Origin: Archaeoglobus sp. JdFR-24
GTDB taxonomy: Archaea > Halobacteriota > Archaeoglobi > Archaeoglobales > Archaeoglobaceae
DNA length: 64,000 nucleotides
Assembly (NCBI GenBank): GCA_002011215.1
Contig: MTML01000040.1
Coordinates: 1-64,000 of the forward strand
Direction: 5' to 3'
Part shown: piece by piece, positions 18,182 to 27,276 of the stretch
Position numbering within the stretch: position 1 is the first letter of the stretch
Layout of the letters: every line of letters starts with the position of its first letter
Notes under the pieces: generated by a model
Told to the model about the DNA's origin: nothing
Databases searched by the model: none
What the model saw: the letters and a program-made list of their open reading frames with translations, nothing else
Position numbers and translations under genes: made by a program

Positions 18182-20023
18182 TTAAATCTCAATTTCAAGT
18201 TCTTTCAGTTTTTCCTCAGTGGGTACTCCATTAACCCATCCTCTGAGGTTATAGTATTCTTCTTTCATTTTGTCAAGCTCAACTACATGACCTTTTGCAA
18301 CACCTTCCGGCAGTGGTTCCTGGAGGAGCCTTTTTGGAAGCGTATCATCTTTTCCATCGAATCCGTATTTGTTGATTATTAGTCTTTCGAGGTTGTATAT
18401 CCTTTCACCTATTTTCATGAGATCATCAGCAGTCATTTCCCATCCGGTAATCGCTGATAGCATGGGTGCATAATCTTCTGCACCTATGGCAAAGGTTGCA
18501 AACAGGCAGTTTACGGTTGAGTTCACAACGCACGTGAAATCCTGGAAGGCTTTAACCCATGCCGCCTTGCCCTCAGTGGTAAGGGGGTCGATTTTTTCGG
18601 GAAGTCCTGCAATTTCTGGAGCTACCGTATATCCTGTAACGTGGCACCCACCTCTGTTTGCTGTGGCATAGTTCAGTCCTATTCCCTTGATACCTCGAGG
18701 GTCATATGCAGGCATCTCAAGACCCTTCACACTCATTGACAGATCAGGATGACCAAACATCTCTGCCAGTCTTTTTGAGCCGAGGGCAAGGTATTTCCCA
18801 AAACCAGCCTTGTATGCAGTTTTCCAGACAAGCTCAACCATCGCGGAAGGGTTGCCAAACTCTAAGTTGATTCCCTGCAGGTACTCTTCTGGAATCGCCC
18901 CCTTCTCCTTCAGCTCCATTGCAGTAGCAATTGTTGATCCCATGGAAATAGTATCAAGACCGAACTCATCACAGTAGTGGTTTGCTTTTATCACAGCTTC
19001 AAGGTCTGTGACACCGGTAGCATTGCCGAGAGCCCATATAGACTCATATTCTGGTCCCTCTGAATACAGTACCTGATATGGACCCTTTTCAACCTTTGTC
19101 GTTCTGGCACAGGTTATCGTGCAGCCCCAGCATCCACGGTTCCTTATAAGATATTTCTCTGCGAGTGTCTCTCCACTGATCCTGTCTGCCTCAGGATTAA
19201 CTCCTGTTTGCCAGTTCCTGAATGGGAGTGAACCAGCATTGTTAATGACGTTGACAAGAATTGCCGTTCCAAATTTGGGCAAACCCTCTCCGGTGAGTGG
19301 GTTTTGCTTGATTTTATCGTTGGCTTTCTTTGCCTCCTCTGTAAATCTCTCAGGATCTGCTGGTTTTGGTCTCTGACCTCCCATACAAACAATTGCTTTG
19401 AGCATTTTGGAACCCATAACAGCTCCCACTCCGGTTCTTCCTGCTGCTCTGTGTTCGTCATTGACAATACATGCAAACTTGACGAGTTTCTCTCCAGCAG
19501 GCCCTATACATGCCACACTGCACCTCCCTACTCTCTCGCTGAGGATTCTTGTTGTGTCAAAAGTGTTCTTTCCCCACAGGTCTGAGGCATCTTTAATCTC
19601 AGCCTCTCCATCAATAATCTCTAAATACACTGGTTTTGAAGCCTTACCCTCTATTATTATCATGTCATAGCCTGAAAATTTCATGTAAGGGCCAAAATTA
19701 CCGCCTGAATTTGCACTTCCGATACTCCCCGTCAGTGGAGATTTTAAGGCCATTACATGATATCTTCCGGGTTCTGGGAAACCTGCCACACCTGTAGCTG
19801 GCCCCGTGGCAAAGATTATATCGTTTTTCTCGCCAAATGGGTCTATATCGGCAGGATATATGCCCTCTTTTTCATACTTCTTGAGCTTTTGGTAAATGAG
19901 GTAAGTAGCGTATCCTTTTCCTCCAAGATACTTTTTAGCAAGCTCTTTGTTTACCGGAAAAGTCTTCAAAGTCCCATCTGATAGATTTACTTTCAGTATT
20001 CTATCACTATAACAACCAGTCAC
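18182..20023 (-). CDS. aor: Tungsten-containing aldehyde:ferredoxin oxidoreductase
   Basis: A 613-residue AOR family enzyme that oxidises aldehydes to acids with ferredoxin as acceptor, using a bis-tungstopterin and one 4Fe-4S cluster. The cluster cysteines are CWGCTITC near residue 300 and the final one in TVNCLFATF; pterin-binding segments include GPATGVAGFPEPGRYHV and AGRTGVGAVMGSK. I start at GTG 20023 because ggaggtga lies five bases before it and the protein then begins as the family does; an ATG five codons earlier is the alternative. Likely clears aldehydes from amino-acid fermentation. Confidence 0.92.
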   Translation of the reverse strand: MTGCYSDRILKVNLSDGTLKTFPVNKELAKKYLGGKGYATYLIYQKLKKYEKEGIYPADIDPFGEKNDIIFATGPATGVAGFPEPGRYHVMALKSPLTGSIGSANSGGNFGPYMKFSGYDMIIIEGKASKPVYLEIIDGEAEIKDASDLWGKNTFDTTRILSERVGRCSVACIGPAGEKLVKFACIVNDEHRAAGRTGVGAVMGSKMLKAIVCMGGQRPKPADPERFTEEAKKANDKIKQNPLTGEGLPKFGTAILVNVINNAGSLPFRNWQTGVNPEADRISGETLAEKYLIRNRGCWGCTITCARTTKVEKGPYQVLYSEGPEYESIWALGNATGVTDLEAVIKANHYCDEFGLDTISMGSTIATAMELKEKGAIPEEYLQGINLEFGNPSAMVELVWKTAYKAGFGKYLALGSKRLAEMFGHPDLSMSVKGLEMPAYDPRGIKGIGLNYATANRGGCHVTGYTVAPEIAGLPEKIDPLTTEGKAAWVKAFQDFTCVVNSTVNCLFATFAIGAEDYAPMLSAITGWEMTADDLMKIGERIYNLERLIINKYGFDGKDDTLPKRLLQEPLPEGVAKGHVVELDKMKEEYYNLRGWVNGVPTEEKLKELEIEI

Positions 20024-20272
20024 ATATTTCACCTCCATTACTAATTACTTTCCTTTGTATTTATATCTTCTCACTATCTGATATAACATTTTTTATTTGT
20101 CGATATGTTTTATTATACATAACGAATTATAATGTTGATTTTCGAATATGGTAGCACCCTGGTTTATATTGTTTAATATCCAATTAATAATGTGTCTGGC
20201 TATGTGTAGCAGATAAGGGTTGATGAAAGTGTTTGAGCATGCTGGATCAGGATTTTGTTAGAGGTGGTCTGG

Positions 20273-21379
20273 ATGGGGGAAGTACTTATTCAAAAAAATT
20301 CTATTTTTGGACTCATGGTAGATGGGGATTTTGAAGAACTGGTGTTCGTTCAGGACAGGTTCACAGGTTTGAAGGGGATAGTTGCCATTCATGATACAAC
20401 TCTTGGCCCTGCACTTGGAGGAACAAGGATGTGGAATTACAAAAGTGAAATGGAAGCAATTGAAGATGCGGCTAAACTCTCAAGAGCAATGACTCTCAAG
20501 GCTGCAGCAGCTGGATTGAATTATGGTGGTGGTAAGGCAGTGATAATTTGTGACCCTGCTGATAAGTCGGAAGAACTTTTAAGAGTATATGGAAGGTTTA
20601 TTGAGACACTTGGTGGGCGATATGTTACTGCTGAAGATATAGGTACTACTGTTGAGGATATGAAAGTGATAAGCTCGGAGACAGAATATGTTACGGGTGT
20701 TGCACTCGATCCCTCTCCTTTTACAGCTCATGGAGTGTTTCATGGTATAAAGGCATGTGTAAAACATGTTTTCGGAGATTCACAGATTGATGGATATCAT
20801 GTAGCTGTTCAGGGAGCTGGAAAGGTGGGGATGGCTCTTATAAAAGAGTTGCTGGAAAACGAGGTTACGGTAACGATGACGGATATCGATCCGGAAAAGA
20901 TTAAGAAAGCTATTGAAATGGGTGCAGGTTATGTTGAGCCTGAAAAAATTTACTCTGTAAGCTGTGATATCTTCTCCCCATGTGCTCTTGGGGGAATTAT
21001 AGATGAAAAAACTGTAAGAATGTTAAACTGTAAAATTATCGCTGGAGGAGCGAATAATCAGTTGAAAAATGAGAAAGCAGGGCTTGAAGTTGCAAAGAGA
21101 GGCATTCTTTATGCTCCTGATTTTGTGATAAATGCTGGAGGATTAATTGCTGTTGCCTGTGAATATGACTGCAAACTGAGCAAAGAAGAAGTAAACGAAA
21201 ATAAAATCTTGAGAGAAGTTGAGGGAATAGCAAGTAGACTTGAAAAAATATTCTCAATGTCTCAAAAAATGGAGGATGGAACGGCCTTTGAAACCTGGAA
21301 AGCAGCTGAACTTTTTGCCATGGACAGGATTAAGAGGATTGAAAACCTGAAAAAAATGTATCTTCAGAGGAGAAAGTAA
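20273..21379 (+). CDS. Glu/Leu/Phe/Val dehydrogenase
   Basis: A 368-residue NAD-dependent amino-acid dehydrogenase, closest in pattern to leucine dehydrogenase: LVFVQDRFTGLKGIVAIHDT, LGPALGGTRMW, catalytic lysine in GLNYGGGKAVI, DIGTTVEDM, and the Rossmann motif VAVQGAGKVG. It deaminates branched-chain (or other hydrophobic) amino acids to 2-oxoacids. The ATG at 20273 has gaggtgg at good spacing; the frame also extends back to a TTG at 20255. Its last 16 bases overlap the end of the convergent DUF445 gene. Confidence 0.88.
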   Translation: MGEVLIQKNSIFGLMVDGDFEELVFVQDRFTGLKGIVAIHDTTLGPALGGTRMWNYKSEMEAIEDAAKLSRAMTLKAAAAGLNYGGGKAVIICDPADKSEELLRVYGRFIETLGGRYVTAEDIGTTVEDMKVISSETEYVTGVALDPSPFTAHGVFHGIKACVKHVFGDSQIDGYHVAVQGAGKVGMALIKELLENEVTVTMTDIDPEKIKKAIEMGAGYVEPEKIYSVSCDIFSPCALGGIIDEKTVRMLNCKIIAGGANNQLKNEKAGLEVAKRGILYAPDFVINAGGLIAVACEYDCKLSKEEVNENKILREVEGIASRLEKIFSMSQKMEDGTAFETWKAAELFAMDRIKRIENLKKMYLQRRK

Positions 21380-21966
21380 ATCAACAGGGATTGGATGGAA
21401 CCAATCAGAAATCCGAGAAAGGCTCCAGAGATCTCAATAAACCTCAATTCTTTTTTTGCAAACTTCTTAAATAAGTGCTCAATCTCCTCCTCACTGATCT
21501 CTTCAGCCTTTTTGAGTATGAATTCTCTGACATCAACATTTTTTGCGATGTTCTTTGTTACCATGTCTTTCAGGTAGTTCAGGACGATGCTGTTTATCCA
21601 TTCATCTATTTTCTGAGAAATTTTCTGGGAGAATTCGTATCTCTCTAGATACCTGGAGAGGAAAGACAGGTAGGTGGAGTCTGCTTCTCTCATCACTGAA
21701 AATTTGTTTTTGAGCCCCTCATCATAGGCTCTGGTAATTGCCCTGTCTATCACAAACTCGAAGTCCTTTTCGTTGAGGATGTCTGACATGGACTCCAGAA
21801 ATCTATCGATTATTTCTCTGCTCCTCGCCGGTACAAGTCCCTGAAATTTGAAACCGAGTATGTTTATCGGTTTTTTAGGATGAAATAACATTTCAACCGC
21901 TATTATATTCGTGAGAAGACCAACGAGGGCACCAACAAAAGGTGGCAAGAGCAACAGCAAATTCAT
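21364..21966 (-). CDS. DUF445 family membrane protein
   Basis: A 200-residue protein starting with a hydrophobic segment and the family motif VGLLTNIIAVEMLFHPKKP, then a long helical region, and a hydrophobic C-terminal anchor (GAFLGFLIGSIQSLLIYFLL). DUF445 proteins (YheB-like) are of unknown function. I start at the ATG at 21966; an upstream start at 22065 would overlap the mutase gene by 32 bases and add a poor sequence. It is the last gene of the methylmalonyl-CoA operon strand, and tail-overlaps the leucine dehydrogenase-like gene. Confidence 0.72.
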   Translation of the reverse strand: MNLLLLLPPFVGALVGLLTNIIAVEMLFHPKKPINILGFKFQGLVPARSREIIDRFLESMSDILNEKDFEFVIDRAITRAYDEGLKNKFSVMREADSTYLSFLSRYLERYEFSQKISQKIDEWINSIVLNYLKDMVTKNIAKNVDVREFILKKAEEISEEEIEHLFKKFAKKELRFIEISGAFLGFLIGSIQSLLIYFLL

Positions 21967-22033
21967 AATTTTGAAAGCAATCTGCGGATAAAAATTCTTT
22001 CGGAAAAAATTGGTGAAAAAATGGGTATATGCT

Positions 22034-23677
22034 TTAGAATATCTGTGGAGCACTGTATTCTCCAAAAACCTCTCTCAAAACATCAGTAGTCTCTCCAAGA
22101 GTTGCACCTGACTTGATCGCCTCGAGGATGTAGGGGAACAGGTTATCTTCCCCTTCGGCAGCTTTTTTCAGTTTTTCGAGTGCATTTTCTACTTTTTGTT
22201 TATCTCTACTATCTCTGAATTTTTTGAGTCTCTCGATCTGTTTTCTTACCATTTTCTCATCGATCCTGAGTATTTCAAGTTGGATATCTTCTTCTATCTG
22301 GTATTTGTTCACACCCACAACCGTGTATTCTCCCTCGTCAATCATCTTCTGCTTTTCATAGGCAGATCTCTGAATTTCCCTCTGAACGAAACCGCTTTCA
22401 ATTGCTCTCACCATTCCTCCCATCTCATCGATCTTCTCGATGTATCTCATGGCCTTCTCTTCAATTCTGTCGGTCAACCATTCCACATAGTATGCTCCTC
22501 CAAGTGGATCAGCCACATCAGCCACTCCACTCTCTTCTGCGAGAATTTGCTGTGTTCTCAATGCGATTCTTACCGCTTTCTCTGTGGGGAGGCTAAGAGC
22601 CTCATCAAAACTGTTTGTATGCAAGCTCTGCGTCCCGCCAAGGATAGCGGCGAGTGCCTGAATCGTCACTCTAACAATGTTGTTTTCGGGCTGCTGGGCG
22701 GTAAGTGTACATCCGGCAGTCTGAGTATGAAATCTGAGCATCATCGATCTTGGATTTTTCGCGTTGAATCTGTCCTTCATAATTCTGGCCCACAGCCTCC
22801 TTGCAGCCCTGAACTTTGCTACCTCTTCGAGAAGATTATTTCCAGCAGCAAAGAAAAAGCTGAGCCTTGGAGCAAAGACATCAACATCCATTCCACGTTC
22901 CAGAACCCTCTCCACATAGGTTATACCATCTGCAAGGGTAAATGCCACCTCCTGAACTGGAGTTGCTCCCGCCTCCTCCATGTGGTAACCGGATATTGAA
23001 ATTGAGTTCCATTTTGGAACCTCTTTTGCGCAGAACATTATAATGTCTGTGGCAAGCCTTAGAGAGTGCTCTGGTGGGAAAATGTAGGTTCCTCTTGCGA
23101 TATATTCCTTGAGCATATCATTCTGAACTGTTCCTCTGAGCTGACTTTTTGTGATGCCCTGTGATTCTGCAATCGCAATATACATGCTTAAAATCTGAGC
23201 ACAGGTTGAGTTGATCGTCATCGAAGTTGAGACTTTATCCAGAGGTATTCCATCAAAAAGTATCTGCATGTCCTCTATTGTGTCAATTGCAACTCCCACT
23301 TTCCCGATCTCACCCAGTGCCATTGGGTGGTCAGAATCGTAACCTATCTGAGTTGGAAGATCAAAAGCAACACTCAATCCAGTCTGACCCTGCTCAAGCA
23401 AGTACTTGTATCGCCTGTTCGTTTCCTCTGCAGTACCAAAACCAGCATACTGCCTCATGGTCCAGACTCTTCCCCGGTACATGGTGGGGTAGACACCTCT
23501 GGTGAATGGATAAACGCCTGGATAGGAGAGCTTTGAGTCATAATCAAGGTCAACATCTTCCGGGGTGTACACTCTATCCACAACGAACCCTGAGGTGGTG
23601 GTAAACTTTTCTTTTCTCTCTTTTGCCTTTTTGAGAAGTGGAATTACATACTTCTCCTCCCAATCCTTCTTTTTCAT
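22034..23677 (-). CDS. Methylmalonyl-CoA mutase, catalytic (alpha/large) subunit
   Basis: A 547-residue catalytic chain of the adenosylcobalamin-dependent mutase (succinyl-CoA to methylmalonyl-CoA). Family motifs include [56 protein letters not shown] and [17 protein letters not shown]. The B12-binding domain is missing from this chain and is encoded separately at 26362-26781, the two-subunit form common in archaea. It follows the biotin-carrier gene by four bases. Confidence 0.95.
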   Translation of the reverse strand: MKKKDWEEKYVIPLLKKAKERKEKFTTTSGFVVDRVYTPEDVDLDYDSKLSYPGVYPFTRGVYPTMYRGRVWTMRQYAGFGTAEETNRRYKYLLEQGQTGLSVAFDLPTQIGYDSDHPMALGEIGKVGVAIDTIEDMQILFDGIPLDKVSTSMTINSTCAQILSMYIAIAESQGITKSQLRGTVQNDMLKEYIARGTYIFPPEHSLRLATDIIMFCAKEVPKWNSISISGYHMEEAGATPVQEVAFTLADGITYVERVLERGMDVDVFAPRLSFFFAAGNNLLEEVAKFRAARRLWARIMKDRFNAKNPRSMMLRFHTQTAGCTLTAQQPENNIVRVTIQALAAILGGTQSLHTNSFDEALSLPTEKAVRIALRTQQILAEESGVADVADPLGGAYYVEWLTDRIEEKAMRYIEKIDEMGGMVRAIESGFVQREIQRSAYEKQKMIDEGEYTVVGVNKYQIEEDIQLEILRIDEKMVRKQIERLKKFRDSRDKQKVENALEKLKKAAEGEDNLFPYILEAIKSGATLGETTDVLREVFGEYSAPQIF

Positions 23678-23681
23678 AAAA

Positions 23682-24143
23682 TCACCCCGCTATATAAGCA
23701 ACAATATCTCCTGAAGCTACCTTATCTCCCTCTTTTACAAGAACCTGGGTGACGGTTCCACTTACTGGAGATGAAATGGCGTTTTCCATCTTCATAGCTT
23801 CCAGAATCAGTATGTCCTCTCCTTCTTTAACCTCATCACCCTGTTTTTTCAGTATCTTGGTGACGGTTCCAGCCATTGCAACAGTAACTGGTGTACCCTC
23901 ACCAGGTGCCTGGGCTGGTTGAGTTGATGGAGCAGAGGGAGTAGAGGGTGCAGAGGGAGTAGAATGTGTAGGAGATATCTCAGCTGGTTGAATCTGCACC
24001 GGAGCCTCTGATACGGATATTCTGGCTTTCTTGCCTCCCACCTCAACACTGAAAACGTTTGGTTCTACCTCTTCAACATCTATCTGAAATTTTTTACCCT
24101 GAATGACAACCTCGTATCTCACCATAAAATAACCCCCTTTCAA
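23682..24143 (-). CDS. Biotin carboxyl carrier protein of propionyl-/methylmalonyl-CoA carboxylase
   Basis: A 153-residue carrier. Residues about 78-153 form the biotinyl domain with the target lysine in [18 protein letters not shown]; a linker of [11 protein letters not shown] repeats precedes it, and an N-terminal beta domain ([19 protein letters not shown]) resembles the decarboxylase gamma/beta-hammerhead start. It shuttles CO2 between a biotin carboxylase (not in this window) and the carboxyltransferase at 24302-25888. Confidence 0.92.
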   Translation of the reverse strand: MKGGYFMVRYEVVIQGKKFQIDVEEVEPNVFSVEVGGKKARISVSEAPVQIQPAEISPTHSTPSAPSTPSAPSTQPAQAPGEGTPVTVAMAGTVTKILKKQGDEVKEGEDILILEAMKMENAISSPVSGTVTQVLVKEGDKVASGDIVAYIAG

Positions 24144-24155
24144 AATCCTGAAAAG

Positions 24156-24284
24156 TTAAATTATTCTGGAGAGAACTTTCCAGTAGCTCAACTCCCTTCT
24201 TATCTCTATGGGTCTCTCCTTTTTGTCGCTGAGGTATTTATGGATGGCTGCTAATGCGGCTATAAACTCCTCGTTTTCGAGCAT
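24156..24284 (-). CDS. 42-residue small subunit-like protein of the carboxylase operon
   Basis: A short frame with ATG at 24284, ribosome site ggtgat five bases ahead, and TAA at 24156, lying exactly between the carboxyltransferase and biotin-carrier genes. It reads as an alanine-rich helix (NEEFIAALAAIHKYL) followed by a charged linker and SYWKVLSRII. This pattern (amphipathic helix, then W and R near the end) resembles the small epsilon-type or delta-tail subunits of biotin-dependent decarboxylases and acyl-CoA carboxylases. Function is inferred from position and pattern only. No overlap with neighbours. Confidence 0.65.
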   Translation of the reverse strand: MLENEEFIAALAAIHKYLSDKKERPIEIRRELSYWKVLSRII

Positions 24285-24301
24285 TTTATCACCTCATGGG
24301 T

Positions 24302-25888
24302 TCATAACGGGATGTTTCCGTGCTTCTTTGGTGGAAGTTTCTCTCTTTTTGTCTCCAGAACTCTTAAAGCAGATATAACTTTACTTCTCGTAAATTTGGG
24401 ATCGATCACATCATCTATGTAGCCTCTGGCTGCCGCTCTGTATGGGTTTGCAAATTTCTCTCTGTATTCGGCGATCTTTTTGATTCTCATGTCTTCTGGA
24501 TTTTCGGCACCAGAAATCTCTTTCCTGAAAACTATCTCTGCTGCTCCTTCGGGGCCCATTACCGCTATTTCAGCAGTTGGATATGCGTAAACTATATCGG
24601 CTCCAAGATGCTTGCTGCCCATCGCGAGATATGCTCCACCGTAAGCTTTTCTGAGAATGATGGTTACAAGGGGAACTGTTGCCTCGCTGTAAGCATAGAG
24701 TATTTTTGCTCCATGTCTAATTATCCCACCGTACTCCTGTTCAACGCCCGGCAGGTAGCCCGGAACATCGACAAAGGTCAGGATGGGTATGTTGAAAGCA
24801 TCACAGAACCGTACGAATCTTGCGATTTTATCACTTGAGTTGATATCAAGTGTTCCGGCATAGAATTTCGGGTTGTTAGCTACTATACCAACTGTTCTTC
24901 CATCCATTCTTGCAAAACCTACTGTTGCGTTTGCTGCATAGTGAGCATGCACTTCCAGAAACTCTCCGTTATCGACAACTGCGGTGATTATCTCTCTCAC
25001 ATCGTATGGCTTCTGGGGATCATCAGGAAGTATGTCATAGATTTGAGGTGTTGTTCTCGCAGGATCATCTCCCGTCTGAATAACGGGTGGATCATCGAGG
25101 TTGTTAAGTGGAAGATAACCTATGAGCTTCCTTACAAGGTTCATCGCATCCTCATCATCCTCTGCGACAAGATGGCAGTTTCCACTTTTCATTGCGTGAG
25201 CCTGCCACCCTCCGAGAACCTGAGGCGTCACCTCCTCACCCGTTACCGTTTTGATAACTCCCGGGCCGGTGATGAACATGTAACATCCTGGATTTTTAGT
25301 CATTACAATGAAATCTCCAATTGCGGGGCTGTAAACCGCTCCACCTGCACATGGCCCCATGATGACGGATATCTGTGGAATCACTCCGCTTGCAAGAGTG
25401 TTTCGGTAAAAAATGTCACCATATCCTTTAAGAGCATCAACCCCTTCTTGAATTCTCGCCCCTCCCGAATCATTCAGGCCTATAAGCGGTATACCCATCT
25501 TCATGGCAAAATCCATTATGTATGCTATCTTGAAACCATGCATCTCTCCGAGGCTTCCGCCCATAACTGTGAAGTCCTGGGCAAAAACTGCGACCGGTCT
25601 GCCATCTATCGTACCGTATCCTGTAACAACCCCATCACCCGGTAAATCGAGTTTGTCAAGTCCAAAATCCGTGTTTCTTTTCTCAACAAATGGGTTAACC
25701 TCGGTAAAGCTCCCTCTGTCCAGCAGAAGATCGATCCTTTCTCTGGCTGTTAGCTTACCAGCTTTATGTTGTTTCTCGATTCTTTTCTCTCCCCCCATCT
25801 GTTTGATTTTATCTTTTCTTTCGTAGATCTGATCAAGTAACTCTTTTTTCAAATTAATCCCTCCAGCTTTTACTAATATATTCTTCAT
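24302..25888 (-). CDS. Propionyl-CoA carboxylase beta / methylmalonyl-CoA decarboxylase alpha subunit
   Basis: A 528-residue carboxyltransferase. N- and C-terminal crotonase-like halves are clear: [53 protein letters not shown], then [20 protein letters not shown] and [19 protein letters not shown]. With the carrier protein it moves a carboxyl between biotin and propionyl-CoA. Membrane decarboxylase subunits are not encoded here, so a carboxylase role is as likely as a decarboxylase role. Gene order with mutase, epimerase and B12 subunit matches what I recall from A. fulgidus. Confidence 0.93.
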   Translation of the reverse strand: MKNILVKAGGINLKKELLDQIYERKDKIKQMGGEKRIEKQHKAGKLTARERIDLLLDRGSFTEVNPFVEKRNTDFGLDKLDLPGDGVVTGYGTIDGRPVAVFAQDFTVMGGSLGEMHGFKIAYIMDFAMKMGIPLIGLNDSGGARIQEGVDALKGYGDIFYRNTLASGVIPQISVIMGPCAGGAVYSPAIGDFIVMTKNPGCYMFITGPGVIKTVTGEEVTPQVLGGWQAHAMKSGNCHLVAEDDEDAMNLVRKLIGYLPLNNLDDPPVIQTGDDPARTTPQIYDILPDDPQKPYDVREIITAVVDNGEFLEVHAHYAANATVGFARMDGRTVGIVANNPKFYAGTLDINSSDKIARFVRFCDAFNIPILTFVDVPGYLPGVEQEYGGIIRHGAKILYAYSEATVPLVTIILRKAYGGAYLAMGSKHLGADIVYAYPTAEIAVMGPEGAAEIVFRKEISGAENPEDMRIKKIAEYREKFANPYRAAARGYIDDVIDPKFTRSKVISALRVLETKREKLPPKKHGNIPL

Positions 25889-25913
25889 TTGATACTTATC
25901 CTCATCTTGGATA

Positions 25914-26309
25914 TTAGCCCTCTACAAACTCAAGCAGTACGCCTTTTGTACTTTTGGGATGGATAAATGCAACTTTTTTTCCTCCCGCTCCGATCCTGGG
26001 TTTTTCGTCGATAAGCGTTAGACCATTCTCCTTTGCCAGTTGAAGGGCTTTTTCTATATCCTCCACGTTAATTGCTACGTGGTGGATTCCCTCTCCCCTC
26101 TTTTCAAGGAATTTTGCAATTGCGCTGTTCTCGGATGTAGCTTCAAGTAGTTCGAGTTTACTCTCTCCAACAGGAAGCATGGCAACTTTAACCTTCTGTT
26201 CTGGAACCTCCTCTATTTCTTTTAGAACAAATCCAAGTTTTTTGTAGAGATCAACAGCCTCTTCAAGATTCTTTACAGCTACCCCAATATGATCTATTTT
26301 TTTTATCAA
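25914..26309 (-). CDS. mce: Methylmalonyl-CoA epimerase
   Basis: A 131-residue glyoxalase-fold protein, two repeats of a beta-alpha-beta unit with metal ligands in [36 protein letters not shown] and VLLEFVEG. It interconverts the R and S forms of methylmalonyl-CoA between carboxylase and mutase. The start codon is TTG at 26309, supported by the strong ribosome site gaggaggtg just upstream; no ATG lies nearby. Confidence 0.93.
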   Translation of the reverse strand: MIKKIDHIGVAVKNLEEAVDLYKKLGFVLKEIEEVPEQKVKVAMLPVGESKLELLEATSENSAIAKFLEKRGEGIHHVAINVEDIEKALQLAKENGLTLIDEKPRIGAGGKKVAFIHPKSTKGVLLEFVEG

Positions 26310-26361
26310 ATTTTACACCTCCTCAACCTCCTAAGTTTCAAATCTTTAAACATTATCTGGT

Positions 26362-26781
26362 TTATGACCCTTTGTTTAATTTAGAAGCACCATCTCTTAT
26401 AAATGAGATTATGTTGTCAAGTGGGGTACCGGGACCAAATATTCCGGAAAATCCAAGTTCTTTCAGCTTGTTTATATCGTCTTTGGGGATTATCCCTCCT
26501 ATGAGCAGGATAACATCTTTGTTTGGCTCGAGACCTCTTTTTTTCAGTTCTTCCACTATCATCGGTGTAAGTTCTAAGTGCGCTCCACTCAGAATACTCA
26601 GACCAATGACATCGACATCTTCCTGAAGTGCAGTCTCAGCGATCTCTGAAGGGGATCTTCTAATTCCCGAATAGATAACTTCAAAACCCGCATCTCTCAA
26701 AGCTCTTGCAACAACTTTTGCACCCCTGTCGTGACCATCAAGACCGGGTTTGGCTACGAGAACTCTTATCTTTTTCTCCAT
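26362..26781 (-). CDS. Methylmalonyl-CoA mutase, B12-binding subunit
   Basis: A 139-residue cobalamin-binding domain. The cobalt-ligating histidine lies in KPGLDGHDRGAKVVARAL (DxHxxG), with the later motifs GLSILSGAH and LIGGIIPKDD typical of the mutase C-terminal domain. It pairs with the catalytic chain at 22034-23677. Start at ATG 26781, which is spaced properly from ggaggtga; ATG 26787 is too close to it. It appears to be the first gene of the operon. No MeaB-like GTPase chaperone gene is next to it. Confidence 0.94.
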   Translation of the reverse strand: MEKKIRVLVAKPGLDGHDRGAKVVARALRDAGFEVIYSGIRRSPSEIAETALQEDVDVIGLSILSGAHLELTPMIVEELKKRGLEPNKDVILLIGGIIPKDDINKLKELGFSGIFGPGTPLDNIISFIRDGASKLNKGS

Positions 26782-27276
26782 TACCATTCACCTCCAGAAA
26801 ACTGGATAAATTGAGTGGATTAATAGGGAGATCTCTAAAAAACAAAATAAATATCTTTCGAAATTATCATTAAGGATTTTATTGAGTGGTTTTTTGACAT
26901 TTATTTTTATCAGAAATTTTGTAAAATATGGTGAATAACTGAAAAGGAGTTTAACAGGATTCAGAGATGGTTCTCATCTTTTGAAAGCATTTCTGATGAA
27001 TTTCTACGGGAACATAGTTCATGAATTTCTGGTTCTGAAAGTTATCGCATCTGGATATTCCAGTTTAAACACCTGTTTAAATACTGATTTAGCTATATTG
27101 GATCTACCGGGTTTCGATTGTTGATTATAGATACTTGATGAATAATATATCTGCACGATATCGAATTTGATCTTTAATTTTGATCTTTAATTCTTTAGTG
27201 TTATCTCCTTGTCCTTATTGAACTGCATTCTGGTAAATGATTACATTAAAATATCTCAAATATCTTCCTCTAAGGA
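26782..27276. other. Intergenic region, about 490 bases, no convincing gene
   Basis: AT-rich spacer between the methylmalonyl-CoA operon and the glycan island. It must contain the divergent promoters of both. Seen in it: a perfect 13-base tandem duplication (ttgatctttaatt at 27167-27179 and 27180-27192) and a GTTTAAAC palindrome near 27064 repeated loosely 10 bases on. A 42-codon frame near 26999-27125 lacks a ribosome site and family features, so it is not called. Confidence 0.6.

Noticed and set aside
26999..27125. 42-codon frame in the spacer before the flippase
   Set aside because: No ribosome site, no recognisable family pattern, composition like the surrounding non-coding DNA.
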